DNA of 64,000 bases, taken from assembly GCA_958296345.1 (NCBI GenBank), contig CATQIJ010000007.1, positions 1 to 64,000 on the forward strand, given 5' to 3'. Positions 15,295-23,645 of the stretch are shown here, one piece after another. Positions within the stretch are counted from its first letter, which is position 1. Every line of letters begins with the position of its first letter. Under the pieces are notes generated by a model, which worked only from the letters and a program-made list of their open reading frames with translations, did no database searches and was not told the DNA's origin. A program made the position numbers and the translations under genes. Source of the DNA: an uncultured Rhizobiaceae bacterium. Its GTDB lineage: Bacteria > Pseudomonadota > Alphaproteobacteria > Rhizobiales > Rhizobiaceae.

Positions 15295-16371
15295 CTATAG
15301 TTCCTGCATTTCTTTCCATAAATCTTTAGTAAATTGTGATGCGGAGATCGTTTGAGCAAGACGACTACTTTGACCGGCCCAAGCTTGAATACAGTCAATG
15401 TCATCATTTTTAACTGCCTTATCGCGCATAGCTTGTGTTAATCCACGCTGGACCGGATAAGGCGCAGGTATTGGGGCGTTAGAAGCTTCCATTGCCATCG
15501 CGTATTTTGTTGCGATACTTCGCCCAGCTCGGCCAGAGAATGCGCGCGTCACTATTGTGTCTTCTGGCAAAGCTTTGCCAATCGCATCTGCCCATGAAGG
15601 AGCAATTCCTGCTTCTGGAGTTCTTAAAAACCCCGTTCCAATTTGCACGGCCGATGCACCCAAAACAAGTGCAGCCATAGCTGTTCGTGCATCAGCAACG
15701 CCTCCCGTTGCTACGATTGGCAAATCTACGGCATCCGCAATAGCAGGAATAAGAGACATTAACCCTACGCCAGATCGCATTGCATCATTTGGATTAAAAG
15801 CGCCAGAATGCCCACCAGCTTCTATGCCTTTTGCAACGATTATATCGGCGCCAGCTGCTTCTACTAATTTAGCTTCTTTAACAGTTGAGGCGTTGGCTAT
15901 CCATTTAATACCCTTTGCTTTCATACGTCTTACATAGTCAGGATCAAATACGCCCATAATTGATGAAATTGCAGTAGGGGTAACTTCAATCAATGCGTCT
16001 TGTTGTGATGCAAAATCAGGTGGTGTTCCATTAGCTGCATCCGTGCTTACTTCTGGGCCCCAGTCACCAAGAAAGGCGCGTATTTCATCTTCTGTTTTTT
16101 GATTTCTTTTAGGCTTGGTGTCAGGAATCCACAGGTTTAGCTGAAAATTACCATTTGAATTTGCACGGAAATCATTAGCCCATTTTTTAATTGCTGCTGG
16201 TTGCATTAATAAAGCGCCACAAGCGCCCATGCCGCCGCCATTAGCTACTGCAATTGATAACTCTACGGGACAAGCACCAGCCATTGGTCCGAGCAAAATA
16301 GGACTATCAATACCAAGCTCTTGAGCAAACTCTTTGGCTCTTTGAATCTGCTTTGATTTATTAGTCGACAT
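15295..16371 (-). CDS. Nitronate monooxygenase family protein
   Basis: A 358-residue FMN-dependent TIM-barrel enzyme of the nitronate monooxygenase (2-nitropropane dioxygenase) family, which oxidises toxic alkyl nitronates. LGPMAGACPVELSIAVANGGGMG forms the N-terminal FMN-binding region, and GADIIVAKGIEAGGHSG holds the segment with the usual catalytic His (HSG). VATGGVADARTAMAALVLGA is the typical phosphate-binding strand-loop. It is divergent from an HxlR regulator with a large inverted repeat between them, so redox- or electrophile-responsive control is likely. Confidence 0.88.
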   Translation of the reverse strand: MSTNKSKQIQRAKEFAQELGIDSPILLGPMAGACPVELSIAVANGGGMGACGALLMQPAAIKKWANDFRANSNGNFQLNLWIPDTKPKRNQKTEDEIRAFLGDWGPEVSTDAANGTPPDFASQQDALIEVTPTAISSIMGVFDPDYVRRMKAKGIKWIANASTVKEAKLVEAAGADIIVAKGIEAGGHSGAFNPNDAMRSGVGLMSLIPAIADAVDLPIVATGGVADARTAMAALVLGASAVQIGTGFLRTPEAGIAPSWADAIGKALPEDTIVTRAFSGRAGRSIATKYAMAMEASNAPIPAPYPVQRGLTQAMRDKAVKNDDIDCIQAWAGQSSRLAQTISASQFTKDLWKEMQEL

Positions 16372-16408
16372 CGAAAATTACCCTTTTAGTTTGTCGTAAA
16401 TTTGATAT

Positions 16409-16451
16409 GCTACTAATTATGTAGCTAGATTATTGCTACATAATTAGTAGC
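16409..16451. promoter_or_regulatory. Long inverted repeat, probable HxlR operator pair
   Basis: GCTACTAATTATGTAGC (16409-16425) and GCTACATAATTAGTAGC (16435-16451) are exact reverse complements with 17-base arms and a 9-base spacer. Each arm is itself a GCTAC-N7-GTAGC palindrome, so the region offers two dimer sites. It lies midway between the divergent nitronate monooxygenase and HxlR starts, and no T-run follows. Confidence 0.8.
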
Positions 16452-16467
16452 AATAAGGCAAGTCGAC

Positions 16468-16815
16468 ATGGAAGAAAAAGAAACTGCTGTAGTATTCCCT
16501 GAACCAGGCAAGCCAGTTAGAGGTTCGCAAACTGGTAAGCCAGTCATGGTTTTACTTGATTTACTTGGGCGTCGATGGGCAATGAGCATCCTGTGGCATC
16601 TTAGTGATACTAACCAAACTTTTAGGGAAATTCAGAAGCGTTGTGATGATGCTTCTCCAACGGTGCTTAACACTCGCTTGAAAGAATTAAGAGCTGCGAA
16701 GTTGGTAATGAAAGCCGATAGAGGATATGCACTAACCGATGATGGAAAAAAGCTTTATGCGTACTTAGAGCCACTTGATAGCTGGGCAGATATTTGGGCT
16801 GAAAATATCAGATAA
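16468..16815 (+). CDS. HxlR family transcriptional regulator
   Basis: A 115-residue winged-helix protein. LLGRRWAMSILWHL, FREIQKRC, SPTVLNTRLKELRAAKLV and YALTDDGKKL are the successive HxlR-family motifs. These dimeric regulators often sense aldehydes, quinones or oxidants through cysteines; the only Cys here is in KRCDDA, within the DNA-binding domain. Its start lies 17 bases from the palindromic pair at 16409-16451, so autoregulation and control of the divergent nitronate monooxygenase gene are expected. Confidence 0.92.
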   Translation: MEEKETAVVFPEPGKPVRGSQTGKPVMVLLDLLGRRWAMSILWHLSDTNQTFREIQKRCDDASPTVLNTRLKELRAAKLVMKADRGYALTDDGKKLYAYLEPLDSWADIWAENIR

Positions 16816-16841
16816 GCATTTAAATGGTGTCAGCATTAATC

Positions 16842-17531
16842 TCAGTAAGCCATGATTTTCTGGTACGTTTTTTCAAAGCTTTTGAGGTGATGAGCATGAA
16901 TATTCTTGTATCTTGTTTTGACATCGGGCGTTACACCTTGTTTGAGATAGTGACTTCCTAAAAAGTTAAACATTTCAGCCTGCTTATATGGGCTAATATC
17001 TTTGCCACGCTTGTCCATTAGGTTCTCAATCAAGCTAATGCTGTTATTGCTTTCTCCGCTAGCATAAAATTCATACCGGGCAAGAGAAACTGTTGCTCTT
17101 GAGATTTTGTCAGCTTCCATACAGTTCGAGCAACGGGTGATGTCCTGTTTAAAGTCACCATAATTTTCTACAAGATATTTCCATAAAGCGTGGCGTTGTT
17201 CTGTGTCTGCAGCCTTAGCCATTTTGGGAATGCATGAAACAACAAGGCTATCATTCATGTAGTTGTTGTAGATCGCATTATAACAACTCTTGTACATGAT
17301 TTGAAAATTTTTCTTTACAAGTTCACTACTCCCAGATCTCTCTTCTGATCGCCAAAGTGCGGTTAATTCCTTGGGACTATTTAGCGAGGGGGCATCTGTT
17401 TCCTCAAACCATTCAGGTTTAGGGAATTTATTTGAAAATTCAGTTTGAAACTCATTTGGTTTGTTACAGCCAGCTAGCGTTGCCAAAATCAATAAAATCA
17501 AAAATGTAAAACTTCTTTTTAGAGATGTCAT
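16842..17531 (-). CDS. Lipoprotein of unknown function
   Basis: A 229-residue protein with a clear lipoprotein signal: a basic start, hydrophobic stretch and lipobox L19-A-G-C22. The mature part is mostly helical and has a C-x2-C pair (RCSNCMEA) and two further cysteines (CYNAIYN, CIPKMA). No recognised domain. A periplasmic or outer-membrane location is expected. The C-terminus of the convergent HxlR gene lies 26 bases away. Confidence 0.75.
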   Translation of the reverse strand: MTSLKRSFTFLILLILATLAGCNKPNEFQTEFSNKFPKPEWFEETDAPSLNSPKELTALWRSEERSGSSELVKKNFQIMYKSCYNAIYNNYMNDSLVVSCIPKMAKAADTEQRHALWKYLVENYGDFKQDITRCSNCMEADKISRATVSLARYEFYASGESNNSISLIENLMDKRGKDISPYKQAEMFNFLGSHYLKQGVTPDVKTRYKNIHAHHLKSFEKTYQKIMAY

Positions 17532-17766
17532 CGGCGATATTTCCCATACTATTATTCAATATGAACTGGTTTAGTTCTTTCGAAGTTCACAAATTTTAGA
17601 TGACGCCTCTTACGCATTTGTTAATATCGAGTGCCCTAACCGCAATAGTCACGGTATTGTGTTCAAGTTTAAATCTCAGATATTGGGTATAAAGAGGGAG
17701 TTATTGAATGTAGATTCTCCAGACCATAATCTGGGGAATCTAATATTTTATAAGGTGTGGTTGCTC

Positions 17767-18222
17767 TTATTCTACAGGCGTAAAATCAAACCCAGATTCT
17801 GAATGAAAATAAAACTCACAAGGGGTATCAGAAACACATGCAGTAGCATGAATGGAGTTTGCTGGCACATGCCAATACGACCCGGCTTCCAGTTTAGGTG
17901 AATTGGCCTCATCCTTGAATGGATTAGTCATCACGCCTTTGATAACCACACCGTGGTAGGCTCCAGAGTGGGTATGAAAGGGTGTTATGAAATTTGCTGG
18001 AAACTGCCCAAATGTTCCATGCGCTGAACTTGATTTGTCACCATAAGCAGTCGCCATTGAGATTGCAGGATTTATTTTTTCAAACTTAAGCTGGTCTTTT
18101 GGCATAGCAATTTCACCTGCTTTTGTATCAGCAGCAATTGACGCACAAGCACCAAGAAGTAGCACGCATACACCTGATGTGATTGTCTTGAAACCGTGTC
18201 TCACGTGATTTGATTTGGTCAT
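17767..18222 (-). CDS. Cupin lipoprotein (DUF4437-like)
   Basis: A 151-residue exported protein. The signal ends in a lipobox-like LLGAC (Cys26). The body is a single cupin barrel: PFHTHSGAYHGVVIKG provides histidines for a metal site, and GSYWHVPANSIHATAC is the second cupin motif. It resembles DUF4437-type cupins, whose substrates are unknown. It is divergent from an AraC regulator whose own N-terminus is a cupin, separated by 184 bases, so the pair is probably co-regulated. Confidence 0.75.
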   Translation of the reverse strand: MTKSNHVRHGFKTITSGVCVLLLGACASIAADTKAGEIAMPKDQLKFEKINPAISMATAYGDKSSSAHGTFGQFPANFITPFHTHSGAYHGVVIKGVMTNPFKDEANSPKLEAGSYWHVPANSIHATACVSDTPCEFYFHSESGFDFTPVE

Positions 18223-18406
18223 TTTTATATCCTTTTACTAATTCTATTGTTTCGTACCAACAAAGATTTAGTGGAATTATTTAACACTTTGAATGACTTT
18301 AGTTCTTTAAAAACAAACTAAAAGTCCAATAACACAGGATGCATAGTTGAGGGTATAAGATGATAGGCTTATAACAAGTTTAGATAAACGGGTAAGGTGA
18401 TATCCA

Positions 18407-19312
18407 TTGAACGATCCATTAAGTGACATATTTGAACTGATTAAACTAAAAGGATGTGTGTATTTTCAGCGTGATTTTCATTCGCCGTGGGGGATGAAAA
18501 TTGAGGGAACGGGATTTGCCCAATTCCATGTGATTACTCGTGGGACTTGTGTTGTTCAGGTAAAAAAAGAGCGGCATGAATGTTCAGTTGGAGATATTTT
18601 ATTGTACCCTAAAGGGGCGTCTCATTCACTTTCAGATAAAGCAGGTCGCAAAGCAATTCCCGGCCCAGTAGTGATGAATTCTTTTGCTAGCAACGATCCG
18701 CTTTTTAATACGGGTAACGAATATACCCGTTTAGTCTGCGGCCATTATCAATACCGTACAGATATCACACACCCCATAATCACTGATTTGCCAGATTTTA
18801 TTCATTTGCGCAGTCTGGACTTACTGCAAACTGAGCGCACCTCTTCGGTCCTGTCTTTGTTGATGGGAGAGCTTGCTCAGCCATTAGCTGGCACTAGGTT
18901 AATAGTGGAGCGCTACGCAGAAATACTCTTGAGTTATGTATTGCGAGTCTTTGTTGCACAAAACCCAAATCAACATGGTTTTATATCTGCTATTATGGAT
19001 CAACGCCTGTCAAAAGCAATTGAACGAATACACCATGATTTTGCATCTAAGTTAAATCTGAGAGAGCTCGCTGGTGAAGCGGCTCTTTCAAGATCAGCAT
19101 TTGCGCAGCGGTTTAAAGAAACTGCAGGAATGTCACCAATTGAATATCTGTCAAAGTGGAGAATGCTTAAGGCAGGCGATATGTTGAAGGCAACAGACTT
19201 GCCGATTGCACAGGTTTCAGAAAAAGTCGGCTATGATTCTAATATAGCATTCACGCGCGCATTTAAGCGTGAATATGGCATCACACCCTCAAGATTTCGA
19301 ACGCGCATATAG
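18407..19312 (+). CDS. AraC family regulator with N-terminal cupin
   Basis: A 301-residue regulator. Residues 1-200 are a cupin_6-type sensor (AQFHVITRGTCVV, VGDILLYPKGASHSL) and residues 210-301 carry the two AraC helix-turn-helix motifs (LRELAGEAALSRSAFAQRF and IAQVSEKVGYDSNIAFTRAF). The start is TTG at 18407, supported by AAGGTGA about 8 bases upstream. It is divergent from the cupin lipoprotein gene, its likely target. Confidence 0.88.
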   Translation: MNDPLSDIFELIKLKGCVYFQRDFHSPWGMKIEGTGFAQFHVITRGTCVVQVKKERHECSVGDILLYPKGASHSLSDKAGRKAIPGPVVMNSFASNDPLFNTGNEYTRLVCGHYQYRTDITHPIITDLPDFIHLRSLDLLQTERTSSVLSLLMGELAQPLAGTRLIVERYAEILLSYVLRVFVAQNPNQHGFISAIMDQRLSKAIERIHHDFASKLNLRELAGEAALSRSAFAQRFKETAGMSPIEYLSKWRMLKAGDMLKATDLPIAQVSEKVGYDSNIAFTRAFKREYGITPSRFRTRI

Positions 19313-19430
19313 AGAGTTTTTTTCTTATTACATTCAAATTATGGTTATTAATTTTATGTCACTTAACAAACAAGCATATAGCAGGTATTGGCCAGAAGTG
19401 ACTTAATTTTGAAAATGTGTGAATGACTGC

Positions 19431-19883
19431 TTAGCGAGCACTTCTCACGCTAGGCTTGGTAACAAGATTTATAACCGATAGCTCAGGATTAGCGCGTAAA
19501 TACTCTGCAAGAGTTGCATCTTCAGCGTATCTATTTTGTTGATCTAAAATCTTATAATCTGACCCAAGTTCTTTTTTAAAAAGCAAAATAAGTTTATCAA
19601 CTTCTTCATTAAAGTAGTCGCAAAGCGATTGTGACCATAAGCTGGGGTCAGGTGGATACTTCGGGTTAAGGTAGCCAGAATGTTGAAAATCCAACTTTTC
19701 TATGATTGCCCGAGTTGTGACCGAAAGTGGAAGCAAGGACGCTTTAGAAACTTCACCCTCAAAATTGAAAATGCTTGCATCAACTGGACCGTAACCCAGT
19801 TGGTTTCGCGTAAAATCATCTCCTGCCCATAGACATCCACCTGCACCATAGTCGAAAAAAAATCTGAGAACATATTTTTCCAT
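19431..19883 (-). CDS. Hypothetical protein
   Basis: A protein of about 150 residues with no recognised domain. The N-terminus MEKYVLRFFFDYGAGGCLWAGDD has a Gly-rich turn after an aromatic strand; similar 'FDYG-G-CLW' starts occur in uncharacterised bacterial proteins, possibly linked to toxin-immunity sets. It is soluble, mixed alpha and beta. ATG 19883 is preferred over an upstream in-frame TTG at 19907. It stands alone, flanked by intergenic gaps of more than 100 bases. Confidence 0.55.
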   Translation of the reverse strand: MEKYVLRFFFDYGAGGCLWAGDDFTRNQLGYGPVDASIFNFEGEVSKASLLPLSVTTRAIIEKLDFQHSGYLNPKYPPDPSLWSQSLCDYFNEEVDKLILLFKKELGSDYKILDQQNRYAEDATLAEYLRANPELSVINLVTKPSVRSAR

Positions 19884-20023
19884 GTTTATCTTTATACAGG
19901 TTTGCAAAGCGGTGGATAGTACACATATCTGCCATTCAGTATTAAAAATTGAACAACGGCTCTGAGTCAGCAGTAGCCGTTGGTCACAAAAAGAAGTTCA
20001 ACTTGTGCGTTAAAACATTCAAC

Positions 20024-20054
20024 AAAAAAGCGCCTTTCTTTCGAAAGGCGCTTT
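20024..20054 (-). terminator. Terminator of the hpsN-comDE operon
   Basis: AAAGCGCCTTTC and GAAAGGCGCTTT form a perfect 12-bp stem with a 4-base loop. On the minus strand it is followed by TTTTTT, 28 bases past the comE stop. Confidence 0.92.
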
Positions 20055-20081
20055 CTTAATTTTGTAGTATAAACCAAAAAT

Positions 20082-20645
20082 TTAAGCGTTTTTGCGTTTC
20101 ACTTCTTCCATGAAACGGTACTTGATGACCGGTGCATCGTATTCGATAACAGGTACTGGAATGTTACCGCTTTCACATTTACATACAATGATTGTCATCT
20201 TGTTTGATGCAAGTGCTGCTTTCATAACATCAACAGCTTCTTCGGCCTGGCACTCAACAACGTTTTCACAACCACAAGCTGATGCAACAGCTGATAGGGA
20301 TGTCTTTTGGCCTGCATAAGTTGGCTGGTCGCCCGTTGACCCATAGCTACCATTGTCAACGATGAAGAGGATAAAGTTATCCGCAACATTGTTTGCAATC
20401 GTTGGCATGGTGCCTAGGTTGGTGAGGATAGAGCCGTCGCCATCAATCGATATAACTTTTGCTTTTTGCGTTAGCGCAAGGCCAAGACCGATTGAAGAGG
20501 AAAGCCCCATGGTGCCAAGCATGTAGAAGTTTGTTGGTTGATCATCCATCATGCACAATTCTTGGCTTGGTAAGCCGATGTTACAAACAACAAGCTCGTC
20601 TTTGATGACTGGAACGAGGTTTTTAATGATATCACTGCGGATCAT
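20082..20645 (-). CDS. comE: Sulfopyruvate decarboxylase, beta subunit
   Basis: A 187-residue ThDP-binding subunit. The thiamine diphosphate motif runs from GDGSILTN to NFILFIVDNGSYGSTG. With the alpha subunit encoded just upstream it forms sulfopyruvate decarboxylase, which converts 3-sulfopyruvate to sulfoacetaldehyde plus carbon dioxide. In methanogens this serves coenzyme M synthesis; in marine alphaproteobacteria it serves DHPS and sulfolactate catabolism, which the neighbouring hpsN supports. One base separates it from comD. Phosphonopyruvate decarboxylase is the main alternative, less likely given the split subunits and context. Confidence 0.85.
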   Translation of the reverse strand: MIRSDIIKNLVPVIKDELVVCNIGLPSQELCMMDDQPTNFYMLGTMGLSSSIGLGLALTQKAKVISIDGDGSILTNLGTMPTIANNVADNFILFIVDNGSYGSTGDQPTYAGQKTSLSAVASACGCENVVECQAEEAVDVMKAALASNKMTIIVCKCESGNIPVPVIEYDAPVIKYRFMEEVKRKNA

Positions 20646-20646
20646 A

Positions 20647-21144
20647 TTAGTATCCTCCCCAGAAGTTAGAGTCGGTTAGAATAGCCGTAGGTTTGCGGCT
20701 CATGTAGGTGTGGTTCAAGATGCTGTCGAGGTCTTTAATATCCTCAGGCTCATGAAAGTGATACGTCTGGATTTTCAACTCGTTCAATAATGCTTTTGTA
20801 TGTTTTGCCATTTCAACTTGAATAGCGACTTTTTCACCGATCTCACCACGATATGAAATAATCATAGGAAGAGGCATGTTGTAGAACTGCGTTAATGAAG
20901 AAAGTGTATTAAACGTTACGCCAAGCGCAGTGTTTTGCATGATAATACAAGGGCGTTTGCCGCCCATATAAGCACCAGCACAAAGACCCATGCCTTCGTC
21001 TTCTTTGTTTGAAGGAACATGCATAATTGAAGACTCTGCTTTTACACATTCAATTACGACAGCAAGCTGTTTACACGGCACTGTTGTAATAAATTCTACC
21101 TTGTTACGAACAAGGCTTTGGGTGATGTCGTCACTAATAGACAT
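20647..21144 (-). CDS. comD: Sulfopyruvate decarboxylase, alpha subunit
   Basis: A 165-residue subunit with the pyrimidine-binding fold of ThDP enzymes. NKEDEGMGLCAGAYMGGKR contains the conserved Glu that activates thiamine diphosphate, and IMQNTALGVTFNTLSSL is typical of the ComD and phosphonopyruvate decarboxylase group. It lies between hpsN (36 bases upstream) and comE (1 base downstream) in a LacI-controlled operon. The split into separate alpha and beta chains matches ComDE. Confidence 0.85.
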   Translation of the reverse strand: MSISDDITQSLVRNKVEFITTVPCKQLAVVIECVKAESSIMHVPSNKEDEGMGLCAGAYMGGKRPCIIMQNTALGVTFNTLSSLTQFYNMPLPMIISYRGEIGEKVAIQVEMAKHTKALLNELKIQTYHFHEPEDIKDLDSILNHTYMSRKPTAILTDSNFWGGY

Positions 21145-21180
21145 TAGTGTTCTCCTAGTTTTTCAATAAGTAAATTTTCT

Positions 21181-22482
21181 TTACGGCTGTAGATCAAATG
21201 TTTCATCTGGGAAGTATTTTTCTAGACGAATATCAGCAGTGCGGGCGTGCCCTTCCATGCCTTCAAGTCGCGAAATACGAGCAGTAGCTTCTGCGATTGG
21301 CTTTGCACCATCGCGTGTTGCACGCTGCCATGTAACAATCTTCATATACTTATGAACTGAAAGACCGCCAGAATATTTTGCTGCGCGAGATGTTGGAAGC
21401 ACATGGTTTGTACCCGATGCTTTATCACCAAAGGCTACCGTTGTTTCTTCGCCAAGGAAGAGTGAACCGTAGCACGAAAGGCGGCTCAACCACCAGTCAA
21501 GATCCTCGGCCTGAACGGTTAAATGCTCAGGTGCATATTCATCAGACTTTGCAGCCATAGCTTCGCGGTCTTCACAAAGAATTACTTCCGCATAATCGCG
21601 CCATGCAGCTTCTGCGTTTTGTGAGTTAACTTCTGGAAGGTCGGCGATTAGTGGCGGAACCAATTCCATTACTTTTTCAGCCAGTGCTTTATCATCTGTA
21701 ACAAGCCAAACTGGAGAGTTGTAACCGTGCTCTGCTTGACCAACGAGGTCAGAAGCAACGATTGCAGGGTCGGCCGTTTTATCAGCAAGGATAAGTGAGT
21801 CTGTAGGGCCGGCAAACATATCAATGCCCACACGGCCATAAAGAATACGTTTTGCTTCCGCAACAAATTGATTGCCAGGACCAACAAGAATATCAGCCTC
21901 AGGAAGGCCAAATAGGCCAAATGCTATTGATGCAACCCCTTGAACGCCGCCAAGTGCCAGAATTTCATCTGCACCACAAATGTGAGATGCATAGATAATA
22001 GCTGGTGCAATTCCGATCTCTGGGCGAGGGGGGGAGCAGGCAATGATGTTTTTACATCCAGCAACTTTTGCAGTTGTGACCGTCATAATCGCTGAAGCGA
22101 TGTGGCTGTAACGTCCACCTGGAATATAACAACCTGCTGTTTGACATGGAATGCTTTTTTGACCAGCAATTAAGCCTGGTACGATTTCAACTTCAACGTC
22201 TTGGCAAGTTTCTAATTGAAGCTCTGCAAATTTCTTTACGTTAGCATGTGCGAATTGAATGTCTTTTTTCAACTGCTCAGGAACAAGCTCGCAAGCTGCT
22301 TCAATTTCATCTTTAGTAAGAAGTAAGTTGCCATCGTAGTTATCGAATTTTTTTGCATATTCGAGAGCCTTAGCATCACCACCTTTTTCGATGTCATCAA
22401 GGATAGCCTGAACGGTATCGCGTACATCAGATGTATCTGATGTAGGTTGTTTGCTGGATTTTTTAAGATAAGTGTATGTCAT
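21181..22482 (-). CDS. hpsN: DHPS 3-dehydrogenase HpsN (histidinol dehydrogenase family)
   Basis: A 433-residue member of the HisD superfamily matching HpsN, which oxidises (R)-2,3-dihydroxypropane-1-sulfonate to (R)-sulfolactate using NAD in two steps. CYIPGGRYSHIASAIMT differs from HisD at the substrate side. The four zinc ligands are kept: Gln and His in GQAEHG, Asp in GDKASGTNH and His in EGHARTADIR. It heads the operon hpsN-comD-comE; a LacI palindrome lies 23-42 bases upstream of its start. A histidine-biosynthetic HisD is unlikely here because no other his gene is near and the sulfonate genes are. Confidence 0.88.
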   Translation of the reverse strand: MTYTYLKKSSKQPTSDTSDVRDTVQAILDDIEKGGDAKALEYAKKFDNYDGNLLLTKDEIEAACELVPEQLKKDIQFAHANVKKFAELQLETCQDVEVEIVPGLIAGQKSIPCQTAGCYIPGGRYSHIASAIMTVTTAKVAGCKNIIACSPPRPEIGIAPAIIYASHICGADEILALGGVQGVASIAFGLFGLPEADILVGPGNQFVAEAKRILYGRVGIDMFAGPTDSLILADKTADPAIVASDLVGQAEHGYNSPVWLVTDDKALAEKVMELVPPLIADLPEVNSQNAEAAWRDYAEVILCEDREAMAAKSDEYAPEHLTVQAEDLDWWLSRLSCYGSLFLGEETTVAFGDKASGTNHVLPTSRAAKYSGGLSVHKYMKIVTWQRATRDGAKPIAEATARISRLEGMEGHARTADIRLEKYFPDETFDLQP

Positions 22483-22504
22483 TTTTCTCGCGATTCTTCT
22501 AAAT

Positions 22505-22524
22505 AAATGTAAGCGCTTACATTT
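22505..22524. promoter_or_regulatory. LacI-family operator 1
   Basis: AAATGTAAGCGCTTACATTT is a perfect 20-bp palindrome with the central CG typical of LacI-family sites. It lies 23 bases upstream of hpsN, where bound repressor would block that promoter. Confidence 0.9.
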
Positions 22525-22550
22525 TGTAACGTAATATACTACTATTATTT

Positions 22551-22566
22551 ATGCAAGCGCTTACAT
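22551..22566. promoter_or_regulatory. LacI-family operator 2
   Basis: ATGCAAGCGCTTACAT repeats the first operator with one changed base and is centred 44 bases from it, about four helical turns. It lies 48 bases upstream of the lacI-type gene, so autoregulation or looping is likely. Confidence 0.88.
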
Positions 22567-22613
22567 TTATTTTTCTGTGCGCTAGATTACAGCAATGAAA
22601 GTTTACAGGTGTC

Positions 22614-23630
22614 ATGAACAAACCCGAAATACCAACTTTAGATGATGTGGCAAAAGAGGCTAGAGTCTCAACGGCTACAGTATCTCGCTGTCTTAATTTT
22701 CCTGATAGGGTTTCATCCAAAACACGTGACAAGGTTTTGAAGGTTGTAAAAGATCTTGGCTATACGCCAAACTTTGGTGCGCAAGCTTTAGCCGCTAAAC
22801 GCACCAATACATTTGGTGCAATTGTGCCCACCATGAACAATGCGATTTTTGCTGCTGGCTTGCAAGCATTTCAAGAAGAGCTTGGCCGCAATGGCGCAAC
22901 GCTTTTACTTGCATCCTCTTCATACAGCGCAGAAGTAGAAGAAGAGCAAATCAGATCGCTCGTAGCACGCGGAGCAGATGGATTACTATTAATTGGCACG
23001 CAAAGAAATGAAAAAATTTATAGCTTTTTAGAAGATAGAAAAATTCCGTATGTAATTTCTTGGAGCTATCAAGATGATAAAACCCGCTCTTGTGTGGGGT
23101 TTGATAATTTTCAAGCAAGCTATGAATTAACAACTAAGGCGATAAACTTAGGACACAAAAAATTCGCAGTAATTTCTGCGCATGCAAATTCCAATGACCG
23201 CGCATACAATCGTGTGAAAGGCATTCGCAAAGCGCTTAAAGATAATAATATTGATGAGCAAAACTTGCCACTGATTGAATGTGGTTATTCAATTGAAAAT
23301 GGATCGCAAAGTTTTAAAGCGCATATAGAAAGTAATAACCGCCCAACAATTGTAATGTGCGGTAACGACGTATTGGCTGCTGGGGCGGTAAAGCAAGCAC
23401 ATCAAATGGGGCTTAAAATACCAGAGGATATTTCTATAACAGGTTTTGATAATATCGAATTAGCCAGCGTAATTGAGCCAGCGCTAACAACTGTTCACGT
23501 AAGACATAAGCGAATGGGCATGGTGGCAGCACAGGTTTTACTCAAACAAGTCGAAGACAAATCCTACCGAGAAAACATAAAGCTTGAGACGCGAATTATT
23601 GAAGGGAAGTCTTTGGCAAAGCCTAGTTAA
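22614..23630 (+). CDS. LacI family transcriptional regulator of DHPS genes
   Basis: A 338-residue regulator. The N-terminal helix-turn-helix and hinge (residues 8-55: DDVAKEARVSTATVSRCLN...) are followed by a periplasmic-binding-like effector domain with TGFDNIELASVIEPALTTV near the end. It is divergent from hpsN-comDE across a region with two palindromic operators. The effector is likely DHPS or a pathway intermediate, by context. It is convergent with the patatin gene. Confidence 0.93.
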   Translation: MNKPEIPTLDDVAKEARVSTATVSRCLNFPDRVSSKTRDKVLKVVKDLGYTPNFGAQALAAKRTNTFGAIVPTMNNAIFAAGLQAFQEELGRNGATLLLASSSYSAEVEEEQIRSLVARGADGLLLIGTQRNEKIYSFLEDRKIPYVISWSYQDDKTRSCVGFDNFQASYELTTKAINLGHKKFAVISAHANSNDRAYNRVKGIRKALKDNNIDEQNLPLIECGYSIENGSQSFKAHIESNNRPTIVMCGNDVLAAGAVKQAHQMGLKIPEDISITGFDNIELASVIEPALTTVHVRHKRMGMVAAQVLLKQVEDKSYRENIKLETRIIEGKSLAKPS

Positions 23631-23645
23631 CTCGTGCGCTTATAT

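Noticed and set aside
21181-22482. Histidine-biosynthetic histidinol dehydrogenase
   Set aside because: No his genes nearby, and the operon with comD and comE plus the sequence around CYIPGGRYSHIAS fit HpsN better.
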